A DNA stretch of 64,000 nucleotides from CALNYZ01 sp942490945 (GCA_942490945.1 CALNYZ010000018.1:1364001-1428000); one strand, 5' to 3'; positions 27,824 to 36,002 are shown, counted from the stretch's first letter. Translations and numbers: made by a program. The notes: generated from the sequence alone by a model not told the origin.

Positions 27824-29183
27824 AGCACTAAGAATATTATTTGTCGATGACGATGTTGTTACGTGTAATGTAATGAAAAGAAACTGTGATGCGCTTAAGT
27901 ATGATTGTGAAATTTTCACAGACGCGAATCAATGTCTTGAAGACTTTTCGCGTAACAGTGCTGATATTGTCATCACCGATCTTCGGATGCCTGGGATGAC
28001 AGGATTTGAATTGTTAAGTGAATTACGGAGTACCGATACAGAAGTTCCCATTCTTGTTATGACTGGCTATTCATCTGTTGATAATGCAGTAGAAGCTATG
28101 AAGCGCGGCGCAACAGATTTTATAAAAAAACCGTTCGATTTTAATGAGCTAAAGCTGATGATAGATCGAGCCATGAAATCTGCGCAGTTAAAAAACGAGA
28201 ATACATTATTAAAAAAACGACTTACAAGCAAGCGTAACCGGTTTGGTATGATTGGTGATACGCCAGCCATGAAAAGTTTATTCAGCACAATTGAAAAAGT
28301 TGCTGAAGTGAGTTGCAGTGTAATTATTACCGGTGAGTCGGGAACAGGTAAGGAATTGGTTGCGCGCGCTTTACATGATTATAGTCCAAGAAAAGATGCG
28401 CCATTTGTTGCTGTTGACTGTGGCGCATTGACAGAAACATTACTGGAAAGCGAGTTATTCGGACACGAAAAAGGATCTTTTACCGGTGCCACGCAACGAA
28501 AAAAAGGTTTAATGGAACAGGCAAGTGGGGGTACGTTATTTCTTGATGAAATTTGTAATATCAGTGACAGTATGCAAATGAAATTAATGCGTGCGCTGGA
28601 ATGCAATACGATCATGCATGTAGGTGGTACAACGCCAATTAATATCGATGTCAGAATCATAGCCGCCACCAATCGAGATCTTGAATCAATGGTTGAAAAT
28701 GGCCAGTTACGGCATGATTTTTATCACAGACTGAATGTGGTCACCATTAAAGTACCTGCACTACGTGAACGTAGAGAAGATATCCCTGCGTTGATAGAAA
28801 TGTATGTTCAGGAGTTTACTGAGCGTTATGCTCGACGTATTCAGGGATATGACAGTGTTTCGTTAAAACGAATTTGTGAAGCGAACTGGAAAGGAAATGT
28901 ACGTGAATTACGTAATGTCGTTGAACGCAGCGTCATCCTTGCAGACGGACCGATGCTGTCCTGGCAGGGGAATGACACGGTAACCGAAGAAGTGGAACCA
29001 CAGACCCTGCATTTCTCTGATGATGCGTTTGTTTCGTTGCTTGAACTGGAACATGAATACATAAATCATGTTTTAAAATGTTGCAACGGCAAGAAAACGG
29101 AAGCGGCTAAAGTGCTGGGTATTGATAAAACAACATTATGGCGCAAATTAAGGCGCTATGAGAGTGTAGAAGAAAGGTTGTAA
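27813..29183 (+). CDS. Sigma54-dependent response regulator (NtrC family)
   Basis: A 456-residue activator in three parts. The receiver domain has Asp56 as phosphorylation site (IVITDLRMP), with Thr84 and Lys105. The AAA+ domain has Walker A GESGTGK (174-180) and Walker B TLFLDEI (241-247). The Fis-type helix-turn-helix is at the C-terminus (KKTEAAKVLGIDKTTLWRKL). The sigma54-contact loop reads GSFTGA (221-226) instead of the canonical GAFTGA; Ala-to-Ser is a mild change. It is co-transcribed with the kinase. Sigma54-type promoters lie directly downstream and upstream of soxY, suggesting its targets. Confidence 0.92.
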   Translation: MSTKALRILFVDDDVVTCNVMKRNCDALKYDCEIFTDANQCLEDFSRNSADIVITDLRMPGMTGFELLSELRSTDTEVPILVMTGYSSVDNAVEAMKRGATDFIKKPFDFNELKLMIDRAMKSAQLKNENTLLKKRLTSKRNRFGMIGDTPAMKSLFSTIEKVAEVSCSVIITGESGTGKELVARALHDYSPRKDAPFVAVDCGALTETLLESELFGHEKGSFTGATQRKKGLMEQASGGTLFLDEICNISDSMQMKLMRALECNTIMHVGGTTPINIDVRIIAATNRDLESMVENGQLRHDFYHRLNVVTIKVPALRERREDIPALIEMYVQEFTERYARRIQGYDSVSLKRICEANWKGNVRELRNVVERSVILADGPMLSWQGNDTVTEEVEPQTLHFSDDAFVSLLELEHEYINHVLKCCNGKKTEAAKVLGIDKTTLWRKLRRYESVEERL

Positions 29184-29208
29184 ATTACAATTTGCTAATA
29201 TTTTTTCT

Positions 29209-29223
29209 TCTGCATATTGCATT
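29209..29223. promoter_or_regulatory. Candidate enhancer site of the response regulator (dsrE side)
   Basis: TCTGCATATTGCATT shares 13 of 15 bases with TCTGCAAATTGCAGT at 30955-30969. Its centre lies about 105 bases upstream of the -24 element of the dsrE-like promoter, a normal distance for a sigma54 activator site. Confidence 0.5.
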
Positions 29224-29320
29224 AATACTTGATTGTGAAAATATAATAATATACTTATATAAAAACGTATTTTTAATTAACGTTATGATATTCATACAAA
29301 AATAAAAGATGTTTACACAG

Positions 29321-29336
29321 TGGAACGATCTTTGCT
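29321..29336 (+). promoter_or_regulatory. Sigma54 (-24/-12) promoter for the DsrE-like gene
   Basis: TGGAACGATCTTTGCT matches TGGCACR-N4-TTGCW with one mismatch in the -24 box. GG (29322-29323) and GC (29334-29335) are separated by exactly 10 bases. The predicted start of transcription is near 29346, which leaves about 55 bases before the gene start. It lies downstream of a sigma54 activator gene. Confidence 0.72.
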
Positions 29337-29400
29337 CTAATAGCTTTGTTTTCGAAGAAAACTTATGCAAAATTGGTTTAAACCAGGAGGAGAAATACAT

Positions 29401-29865
29401 ATGAAATTAACATTCACTAAGGCTGCGATTCTTGCCACCGCAATGCTTGGATTGGGTACAGTTGCTCAAGCCGGTAGCGCGAAGAATGGTTACGATAAGC
29501 AAAAAGTTGTTTATCATGTTAACAATATTCATACAGCTACAGGCGCATTGCGTAATGTAAAAAATCATCTGAATGCATTAGGTGACGCAAATGCAGAAAT
29601 TATCGTTGTTACTCACTCAAGCGGTGCTTTTGCTTTAGTTGATGGCGCAATGGGCAAAAAAGATAAAAAAGGTAAGGCATATAATTTCAATGATCAGGTA
29701 GCTGGTCTGGCTAACCGCGGTGTTAAATTCAAAATTTGTGCTAACACCATTCGCGGTAAAAAAATTGATAAAAACAAAATCAATGAAAATGCTGAAATCA
29801 TTCCTTCAGGTGTTGCGCACGTAGCTCACTTGCAGCAAAAAGGTTATCTGTACGTAAAACCTTAA
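29401..29865 (+). CDS. Secreted DsrE-family (COG1416-like) sulfur protein
   Basis: A 154-residue protein with a signal peptide ending near VAQA (residue 24). The mature part shows the DsrE-like alternating pattern: KVVYHVNN, ALRNVKNHLNALGD, AEIIVVTHSSGAF, the single mature cysteine Cys113 in GVKFKICANTIRG, and the C-terminal LQQKGYLYVKP typical of COG1416. DsrE-type proteins carry persulfide sulfur on such cysteines, and here this would happen in the periplasm. AGGAGGAGAAA is a very strong ribosome binding site and fixes the start, although the open frame runs back to 29365. It sits between a sigma54 regulator and convergent soxZ. Confidence 0.85.
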   Translation: MKLTFTKAAILATAMLGLGTVAQAGSAKNGYDKQKVVYHVNNIHTATGALRNVKNHLNALGDANAEIIVVTHSSGAFALVDGAMGKKDKKGKAYNFNDQVAGLANRGVKFKICANTIRGKKIDKNKINENAEIIPSGVAHVAHLQQKGYLYVKP

Positions 29866-29889
29866 TTAGATTGACTTCAAGTTAATTGG

Positions 29890-29917
29890 AAACGGGTGCT
29901 ATGCACCCGTTTTTTTA
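29890..29917 (+). terminator. Rho-independent terminator after the DsrE-like gene
   Basis: AACGGGTGC (29891-29899) pairs with GCACCCGTT (29903-29911) around TAT and runs into a T-tract. Confidence 0.93.
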
Positions 29918-29940
29918 TTCAAAAATATATTTACAGACAT

Positions 29941-29970
29941 AAAAAAAGCGCCCAATGAGGACGCTTTTTT
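29941..29970 (-). terminator. Rho-independent terminator after soxZ
   Basis: On the minus strand GCGTCC and GGGCGC pair (one T-G wobble) around TCATT, with flanking A and T runs ending in seven T residues. It closes the soxYZ unit and faces the terminator of the DsrE-like gene. Confidence 0.88.
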
Positions 29971-29993
29971 CCATATAGCCTCGATAATGCCAG

Positions 29994-30311
29994 CTATTTG
30001 ATTTTCACTTCCGATACACCTTTATCGCCGGTGTTATCAACCCAGGCAATCTTGAAGGTATCGCCTTTTTTGGCGCCCTTGTATCTGAATGACAGGAACG
30101 GGTTTTTTGAAACACCAGGTCCCCAGTGACAAGTCAGTATGTTTTTGCCATTATTTTCACAATCCACCTCAGTAATATAGTGGGCCGGAATAGGCTTGTT
30201 GGTTGCCTTATCCTTGCGTAAGCCTGTTTCCATTGGATGGAAGATGATAGCTTTTACAACAGTAAAGTCACCATCAATCCAGGCACGAATTTTCATTTTT
30301 TTCTTAGCCAT
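29994..30311 (-). CDS. soxZ: Thiosulfate oxidation carrier subunit SoxZ
   Basis: A 105-residue immunoglobulin-like partner of SoxY in the periplasmic Sox carrier complex. The family pattern is clear: MKIRAWIDGDFTVVKAII, HPMETGLRKD, PAHYITEV and a C-terminal block with FKIAWVDNTG. There is no signal peptide of its own, as expected, because it is exported bound to SoxY. It follows soxY by 45 bases on the minus strand. No soxA, soxX, soxB or soxCD lies in this window. Confidence 0.93.
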   Translation of the reverse strand: MAKKKMKIRAWIDGDFTVVKAIIFHPMETGLRKDKATNKPIPAHYITEVDCENNGKNILTCHWGPGVSKNPFLSFRYKGAKKGDTFKIAWVDNTGDKGVSEVKIK

Positions 30312-30356
30312 GATTAATTCCTCTTAATCAGTCTTGATAGACGAATATGACAGTGA

Positions 30357-30827
30357 TTAACCGCCACAGCCACCTAATGTTACTTTTACCGGCTTTTCAG
30401 CTTTGTATAACTTGCCACCAGCCTTGACGATGCAAACAACTTTGGAAGTTTTTGCCATTTTGATACGTGTTGTCACAAAACCGTCTGTGCCTTTCCCTAT
30501 AAAATAGCTGCAGGACAGGGGAAAAGCGTTTACCGGTACGAATAATGAAATTGATTCAGTATTCGGAATGGCTGATTTAACAGTAACTGATACTACTGCA
30601 CCATTTTCAGCAATGTCAGGCGCTTCGACTTTTATATCAGCGCTATCACTTGCAGCACCGTTACCGAGGACTTCTTTCATAGCAACATTTATGTCTTTGG
30701 TTTTGAAAGCTTTCTCTGGCCAGGCAGCAAGTACATTTCTGGGCGTTAGAAGACCCGCGCCAGCTGCCACCGCAAGGGTCCCTGCAGCCATTGAGGCCTG
30801 TAAAAATGTACGTCTTTGTGTATTCAT
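30357..30827 (-). CDS. soxY: Thiosulfate oxidation carrier protein SoxY
   Basis: The sulfur-carrying subunit of the Sox system. Oxidised sulfur intermediates are bound to the cysteine of its C-terminal swinging arm, seen here as the final GGCGG. The N-terminus QRRTFLQASMAAG is a twin-arginine signal, cleaved near VLAA. The mature core has the SoxY-type beta pattern, including VPVNAFPLSCSYFIGKG. The length is 156 residues. AAGGAGAGAT precedes the ATG. A sigma54-type promoter lies 50-65 bases upstream. Confidence 0.94.
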   Translation of the reverse strand: MNTQRRTFLQASMAAGTLAVAAGAGLLTPRNVLAAWPEKAFKTKDINVAMKEVLGNGAASDSADIKVEAPDIAENGAVVSVTVKSAIPNTESISLFVPVNAFPLSCSYFIGKGTDGFVTTRIKMAKTSKVVCIVKAGGKLYKAEKPVKVTLGGCGG

Positions 30828-30875
30828 CTATCTCTCCTTCCTAGGAAGACTGTTAATTCTATGCCAATAAGTTAA

Positions 30876-30891
30876 GGCAAATCTTGTACCA
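30876..30891 (-). promoter_or_regulatory. Sigma54 (-24/-12) promoter for soxYZ
   Basis: The minus strand reads TGGTACAAGATTTGCC, one mismatch from TGGCACR-N4-TTGC in the core. GG (30890-30889) and GC (30878-30877) are separated by exactly 10 bases. The predicted transcript starts near 30865, giving a short leader of about 38 bases to soxY. Confidence 0.7.
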
Positions 30892-30954
30892 CTTGTTATC
30901 GGCGAGTAATATCAGTGCTTTAGTCAAATATAGACTTATTTCACCTTTTTTTTG

Positions 30955-30969
30955 TCTGCAAATTGCAGT
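30955..30969. promoter_or_regulatory. Candidate enhancer site of the response regulator (soxY side)
   Basis: TCTGCAAATTGCAGT contains the perfect palindrome CTGCAA-A-TTGCAG. It lies about 70-80 bases upstream of the soxY -24 element and is the near twin of the site at 29209. Further TTGCA half-sites occur just beyond it, for example around 31014. Confidence 0.5.
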
Positions 30970-31123
30970 ATTAGTTGCACGAAAATTTAACAAAATATCG
31001 CGATTTGCATTGCGCATTAAATAACCGCGCTAAGTTATTGAGAAAAATAAATTTCTTAGGGCTGATATTAAGCGCGCCTTGTAATCTATGCAAGCTCTGG
31101 GTACAATTCGCCCGCGTTACAGA

Positions 31124-31200
<77 letters not shown>

Positions 31201-31214
31201 CATTTAAAATCACG

Positions 31215-31244
31215 AAAAGCCTGTTGATTTAACAGGCTTTTTTT
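31215..31244 (+). terminator. Rho-independent terminator after tRNA-fMet
   Basis: AAAAGCCTGTT (31215-31225) pairs with AACAGGCTTTT (31231-31241) around GATTT, followed by T residues. Confidence 0.92.
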
Positions 31245-31256
31245 GTGGTTATCTCG

Positions 31257-31284
31257 TTGCGCGATGCGCATAACATGTTATAAT
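31257..31284 (+). promoter_or_regulatory. Candidate sigma70 promoter for the rimP-nusA-infB operon
   Basis: TTGCGC (31257-31262) lies 16 bases before a perfect TATAAT (31279-31284). It sits between the tRNA terminator and the rimP leader hairpin. Confidence 0.55.
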
Positions 31285-31310
31285 TCACGCGATATTGAAG
31301 AATGTTTTGA

Positions 31311-31332
31311 AGTGGGCCTCGAGCCCACTTTT
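31311..31332 (+). promoter_or_regulatory. rimP leader hairpin (possible attenuator)
   Basis: AGTGGGC (31311-31317) pairs with GCCCACT around CTCGA and is followed by a run of T residues, a terminator shape about 40 bases before the rimP start. Similar GTGGGC/GCCCAC leader hairpins occur ahead of rimP in other gammaproteobacteria, where antitermination or NusA feedback is suspected. Confidence 0.6.
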
Positions 31333-31373
31333 TATTTAGGGCGGCTTTATTATTGAAATTGGCGGAGCATTAA

Positions 31374-31844
31374 ATGGGCAAGCTGGAACAAACAGTTTTT
31401 GATTTGCTTGCCCCATCCGTTGAAGCGCTAGGTTATGAGTTATACGGTATAGAGTATTTGCCACAAGGAAAACATTCTTTGTTGCGCATATATATAGATA
31501 CCGACAGTGAAAATGGCATTCAGCTGGAAGATTGCGAGAAAGTGAGTCGTCAGGTAAGCGGTATTCTTGATGTGGAGGATCCGCTTAATGGACAGTACAG
31601 TCTGGAAGTTTCATCCCCTGGAATTGAGCGGCCACTTTTTAACCTCGAGCATTTTGGCCGTTTTATTGATACACGCGTGCGTATCAAGTTGCAGCAAAAA
31701 CTGGAAGGTAGAAAACATATTACTGGTCTGATTAAAGCCGTTCAGGATGAGGCGGTATTGATAGCAGATGCAGATGACGGTGTTGACAGAATTGTTTTAA
31801 TGGCCAATGTGGAACGTGCACAGTTAGTTCCAGATTGGGATTAG
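31374..31844 (+). CDS. rimP: Ribosome maturation factor RimP
   Basis: Needed for 30S subunit maturation. The N-terminal alpha/beta domain has APSVEALGYELYGIEYLPQG and LRIYIDTD, followed by the DCEKVSRQVSGILDVEDPL and YSLEVSSPGIERPLF blocks. The C-terminal Sm-like barrel completes 156 residues. It is first protein gene of the nusA-infB operon. Confidence 0.95.
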   Translation: MGKLEQTVFDLLAPSVEALGYELYGIEYLPQGKHSLLRIYIDTDSENGIQLEDCEKVSRQVSGILDVEDPLNGQYSLEVSSPGIERPLFNLEHFGRFIDTRVRIKLQQKLEGRKHITGLIKAVQDEAVLIADADDGVDRIVLMANVERAQLVPDWD

Positions 31845-31884
31845 ATTGAAAATTTATTGGTATTAAGCCTGGTAGGAAAGCGAA

Positions 31885-33378
31885 ATGAATAAAGAAATCT
31901 TGCTTGTCGTTGATGCGGTATCGAATGAAAAGGGCGTAGAAAAAACGATAATCTTTGAAGCGATTGAAGCGGCATTAGCGATGGCGACAAAAAAACGCTA
32001 CAACGTGGATATCGATGTGCGTGTGGCAATTGATCGCCAATCAGGTGATTACGATACCTTCCGCCGTTGGCTGGTCGTTGAAGATGATGCAGTGGAACAA
32101 CCAGAAAGAGAAATCACTCTAAGCGCTGCCTGCTATGACGATGATTCCATCAGTCTTGGTGATTATATTGAAGAGCAAATCGAATCGGTCGATTTCGGTC
32201 GCATAGCGGCACAAACAGCCAAACAGGTCATAGTACAAAAAGTACGTGAAGCGGAACGTGCACAAATCGTCGATATGTATGAGAGTAAAATCGGCGAGCT
32301 CGTCATGGGCGTCGTCAAGCGGGTCGAGCGCGGGAATGTCTACCTTGACCTGGGCGGAAATGCAGAAGCATTTATTCCGCGTGAAAACATGATTCCTCGG
32401 GAAGCCGTTCGTTCTGGTGATCGGATACGCGGATTTTTGAAAGAAGTAAAAACCGAAACACGCGGGCCACAGCTTTTTATCAGTCGAACTGATCCATTGT
32501 TTTTAATTGAGCTGTTCAAGATAGAGGTGCCTGAAATTGGCGAAGGTCTCATCGAGATTATCGGTGCATCAAGAGATCCTGGTTCGCGAGCCAAGATTGC
32601 TGTTAAAAGTAATGATCCACGAATAGATCCTGTTGGTGCCTGTGTCGGTATGCGTGGTTCACGTGTGCAAGCGGTTTCGAATGAACTGGCCGGTGAACGA
32701 ATTGATATCGTGCTGTGGGATGAAAACCCGGCGCAATACGTTATCAATGCAATGCAACCAGCGGAAGTTGCATCTATTGTCGTTGATGAAGAAAAAGAAG
32801 AAATGGATATAGCGGTACCAGAAGTACAATTGTCCCAGGCAATCGGACGTGGCGGGCAGAATGTTAAACTTGCCAGTGAGCTGACCAAGTGGACCTTGAA
32901 TGTTATGTCCGAGACCGCAGCAGAAGAGAAAAGTGAAGCGGAAGGTGAGCGTCTTGTAAAAATGTTTATGGACTCGCTGGATGTGGATGATGAAGTAGCG
33001 GCAATTCTGGTTCAGGAAGGCTTTTCAAGCATTGACGAAGTGGCCTATGTACCCGTATCAGAGCTGGAAGCCATTGAAGAATTTGATACCGGAATTATCG
33101 AGGAATTACGTCAACGCGCAAAAGATATTTTGCTCACTCGTGAAATTTCCAGTGAAGAAGAAATAGATACAGCACCAGCTGATGACCTGCTCAACATGGA
33201 AGGTATGGACAAGGAACTGGCATATAAACTGGCGAGTAATGGCGTGATTACGATGGAAGATTTGGCTGAACAGTCAGTTGATGAACTCCTGGACATGGGT
33301 GGAATTGACGAAGAGCGTGCAGGTAAACTGATTATGATTGCACGTCAACCCTGGTTCGAAGAAGCAAACGCTGAGTAA
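31885..33378 (+). CDS. nusA: Transcription termination/antitermination factor NusA
   Basis: RNA-polymerase-bound factor controlling pausing, termination and antitermination. The domains in order are an N-terminal polymerase-binding domain, S1 (about 135-200, MGVVKRVERGNVYLDLGG), KH1 and KH2 (VGACVGMRGSRVQ, then QAIGRGGQNVKLA) and two C-terminal acidic repeats (LVQEGFSSIDEVAYV and LASNGVITMEDLAEQ). The length of 497 matches the family. AGGAAAG precedes the ATG. Confidence 0.96.
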   Translation: MNKEILLVVDAVSNEKGVEKTIIFEAIEAALAMATKKRYNVDIDVRVAIDRQSGDYDTFRRWLVVEDDAVEQPEREITLSAACYDDDSISLGDYIEEQIESVDFGRIAAQTAKQVIVQKVREAERAQIVDMYESKIGELVMGVVKRVERGNVYLDLGGNAEAFIPRENMIPREAVRSGDRIRGFLKEVKTETRGPQLFISRTDPLFLIELFKIEVPEIGEGLIEIIGASRDPGSRAKIAVKSNDPRIDPVGACVGMRGSRVQAVSNELAGERIDIVLWDENPAQYVINAMQPAEVASIVVDEEKEEMDIAVPEVQLSQAIGRGGQNVKLASELTKWTLNVMSETAAEEKSEAEGERLVKMFMDSLDVDDEVAAILVQEGFSSIDEVAYVPVSELEAIEEFDTGIIEELRQRAKDILLTREISSEEEIDTAPADDLLNMEGMDKELAYKLASNGVITMEDLAEQSVDELLDMGGIDEERAGKLIMIARQPWFEEANAE

Positions 33379-33424
33379 CATATTGTGTTGTTAGCGGGTA
33401 GATGATTGATACAAGAGGTAATGC

Positions 33425-35950
33425 ATGGCAGAAGTAACGGTTAAACAGTTTGCAGAGGTTGTTGGTGTGCCGGTGGATAAATTGCTTGAGCAATTGTCTG
33501 AAGCAGGCGTGGGCATCGCCAAATCCGATCAAATGATTTCCGATGCACAGAAAATGGAATTGCTTACCTACTTACGTAACAAGCACGGCGGACAGGAAGA
33601 AACTGTTGCAAAAGAACCGAAGAAAATCACTCTCAATCGCAAATCAACCAGCGAATTAAAAACTACTGGTACACGCGGTCAAAGCAAATCTGTCACGGTA
33701 GAGGTGCGTAAAAAGCGTACTTATGTAAAACGTAGCGTGGTTGTTGAATCCGAAGAGAAACGCGTCGAACAGGTAAAAGCAGAGCGTGAAAAGCTTGAGC
33801 AATCCGTCAAGGATCGTGAAGAAGAAGCAAAGCGTAAGCAGGAAGAACTGGCTGCGCAGGAAGCACAAGCATTAAAAGCACGTGAAGAAGCTGCCCTTGC
33901 CAAAGCGGCGGCGGAAGCGGAAGCCGCTGCAGCGCAACAAATTGTCGATGCCACACCTGCAGAAAAGCCTGCCAAGGCAGCAGATACTGACGAGAAAGCA
34001 AAGCCCGGCAAAAAAGACAAGCGTAACAAGGACGCGTGGGAAAAACGCGAAGAGCGCGAAGAACGCAAAACCTTGTATGGACGCAAGGAATTACATGTTA
34101 CGGGTGATAAATCCGGTCGACGTAAACGTAAGCCAAAGAAAACTGTTGGTTCTGTAGCTGGCCAGTCCGAGCATGGATTTACCATGCCGACGGCGCCAAT
34201 TGTCCGGGAAGTCACCATTCCGGAAACTATTTCAGTCGCTGATCTGGCACAAAAAATGTCGGTTAAAGCGGCAGAAGTTATCAAGGTTATGATGAGTCTT
34301 GGTTCCATGGTAACCATAAACCAGGTACTCGATCAGGAAACGGCGTCACTGGTAATCGAAGAAATGGGCCATAAAGCCAAGGTGTTAAAAGAAGATGCGC
34401 TTGAAGAAGAGATTCTGGTTGATCAGGATGAGGGTGAGCACACCTCACGTGCCCCCGTTGTTACTATCATGGGACACGTTGATCACGGTAAAACATCCTT
34501 GCTTGATTACATTCGTAAAGCGAATGTGGCATCCGGTGAATCAGGTGGCATAACGCAACATATCGGTGCATATCACGTTACCACATCAGCAGGTGAAGTT
34601 ACCTTTCTTGACACACCTGGTCACGCTGCTTTTACTGCCATGCGAGCGCGTGGTGCGAAAGTTACCGATATTGTGATCCTTGTTGTGGCAGCAGATGACG
34701 GTGTTATGCCGCAAACAAAAGAGGCCATTCAGCATGCAAAAGCAGCAGGTGTGCCATTAATAGTTGCAATAAACAAGATCGACAAGGTTGATGCGGATCC
34801 GGAACGTGTTAAGAATGAATTAACACAGCATGAAGTTGTTCCTGAAGACTGGGGCGGCGATACCATGTTTGTAAATTTGTCTGCGCATACAGGCGAAGGT
34901 GTAGAGAATTTACTGGAAGCGATAAGCTTGCAGGCAGAAGTGCTTGAATTAACTGCTTCGGCTGAGGGTTCTGCGCGCGGCATTATTATTGAGTCTCGAT
35001 TGGATAAAGGTCGGGGGCCAGTCGCAACTGTGCTAATACAAAAAGGTACCCTGAACAAGGGTGATATTTTGCTGGCCGGACTGGAATATGGTCGTGTACG
35101 CGCCATGTTGAATGAGCACGGTGAAACACTGGAGAATGCAGGTCCATCAATTCCGGTAGAGGTGCTGGGTTTGTCCGGTACGCCCAATGCAGGTGACGAA
35201 GCAACGGTCGTTGCAAATGAACGTAAAGCCCGCGAAGTTGCATTGTTCCGACAGGGTAAATTCCGTGATGTGAAGATTGCACGACAGCAGGCTGCAAAAC
35301 TTGAAAACATGTTTTCACAAATGTCAGAAGGCGATGTCAGCACATTAAATGTTGTGCTCAAAGCAGACGTGCAGGGATCAGTAGAAGCGATCACCGATGC
35401 ACTAACCAATTTATCAACAGAAGAAGTGCGCGTTAACGTCGTTTCAAGTGGCGTCGGTGGTATCACCGAGTCGGATGTAAACCTGGCAATTGCCTCAAGT
35501 GCCATCATGATCGGTTTTAACGTGCGTGCAGATTCTGTCGCCAAACGCCTGATTGATGAAGAGGATGTTGATCTTCATTATTATAGCGTTATCTATCATC
35601 TCACCGATGAAGTGAAATCGGCAATGACCGGCATGTTGGCACCGGAATTCAAGGAAGAAATTATTGGCCTCGCAGAAGTTCGCGATGTATTTCGTTCTCC
35701 CAAGTTTGGTGCGGTTGCAGGCTGTATGGTGATGGAAGGTGTCGTAAAACGGAATAATCCGATTCGTGTGCTGCGCGACAATGTTGTGATTTATGAAGGC
35801 GAACTGGAATCACTGCGCAGATTCAAGGACGATGTTGGCGAAGTTAAACAAGGGATGGAATGTGGTATTGCCGTGAAGAACTACAATGACGTGAAAGATG
35901 GCGATCAAATTGAAGTTTATGAGCGTACCCAGATTAAACGTGAGTTATAA
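33425..35950 (+). CDS. infB: Translation initiation factor IF-2
   Basis: GTPase that brings fMet-tRNA to the 30S subunit. An N-terminal IF2N domain (VKQFAEVVGVPVDKLLEQL) is followed by a long charged, Ala/Lys/Glu-rich linker (about 95-235). The GTPase domain has GHVDHGKT (350-357), DTPGH and NKID. The C-terminal domains bind initiator tRNA. The length is 841 residues. It follows nusA by 46 bases. Confidence 0.96.
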   Translation: MAEVTVKQFAEVVGVPVDKLLEQLSEAGVGIAKSDQMISDAQKMELLTYLRNKHGGQEETVAKEPKKITLNRKSTSELKTTGTRGQSKSVTVEVRKKRTYVKRSVVVESEEKRVEQVKAEREKLEQSVKDREEEAKRKQEELAAQEAQALKAREEAALAKAAAEAEAAAAQQIVDATPAEKPAKAADTDEKAKPGKKDKRNKDAWEKREEREERKTLYGRKELHVTGDKSGRRKRKPKKTVGSVAGQSEHGFTMPTAPIVREVTIPETISVADLAQKMSVKAAEVIKVMMSLGSMVTINQVLDQETASLVIEEMGHKAKVLKEDALEEEILVDQDEGEHTSRAPVVTIMGHVDHGKTSLLDYIRKANVASGESGGITQHIGAYHVTTSAGEVTFLDTPGHAAFTAMRARGAKVTDIVILVVAADDGVMPQTKEAIQHAKAAGVPLIVAINKIDKVDADPERVKNELTQHEVVPEDWGGDTMFVNLSAHTGEGVENLLEAISLQAEVLELTASAEGSARGIIIESRLDKGRGPVATVLIQKGTLNKGDILLAGLEYGRVRAMLNEHGETLENAGPSIPVEVLGLSGTPNAGDEATVVANERKAREVALFRQGKFRDVKIARQQAAKLENMFSQMSEGDVSTLNVVLKADVQGSVEAITDALTNLSTEEVRVNVVSSGVGGITESDVNLAIASSAIMIGFNVRADSVAKRLIDEEDVDLHYYSVIYHLTDEVKSAMTGMLAPEFKEEIIGLAEVRDVFRSPKFGAVAGCMVMEGVVKRNNPIRVLRDNVVIYEGELESLRRFKDDVGEVKQGMECGIAVKNYNDVKDGDQIEVYERTQIKREL

Positions 35951-36002
35951 AAAACGTTTTAACCTGTCGATTCAATAACGCAAAACCAGATAGTACACAT
36001 CC

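Noticed and set aside
33721..34317. Long minus-strand frame inside infB rich in Ser and Ala
   Set aside because: It lies opposite the repetitive Lys/Glu/Ala linker of IF-2, where low-complexity codons leave other frames open. No motif or start signal supports it.
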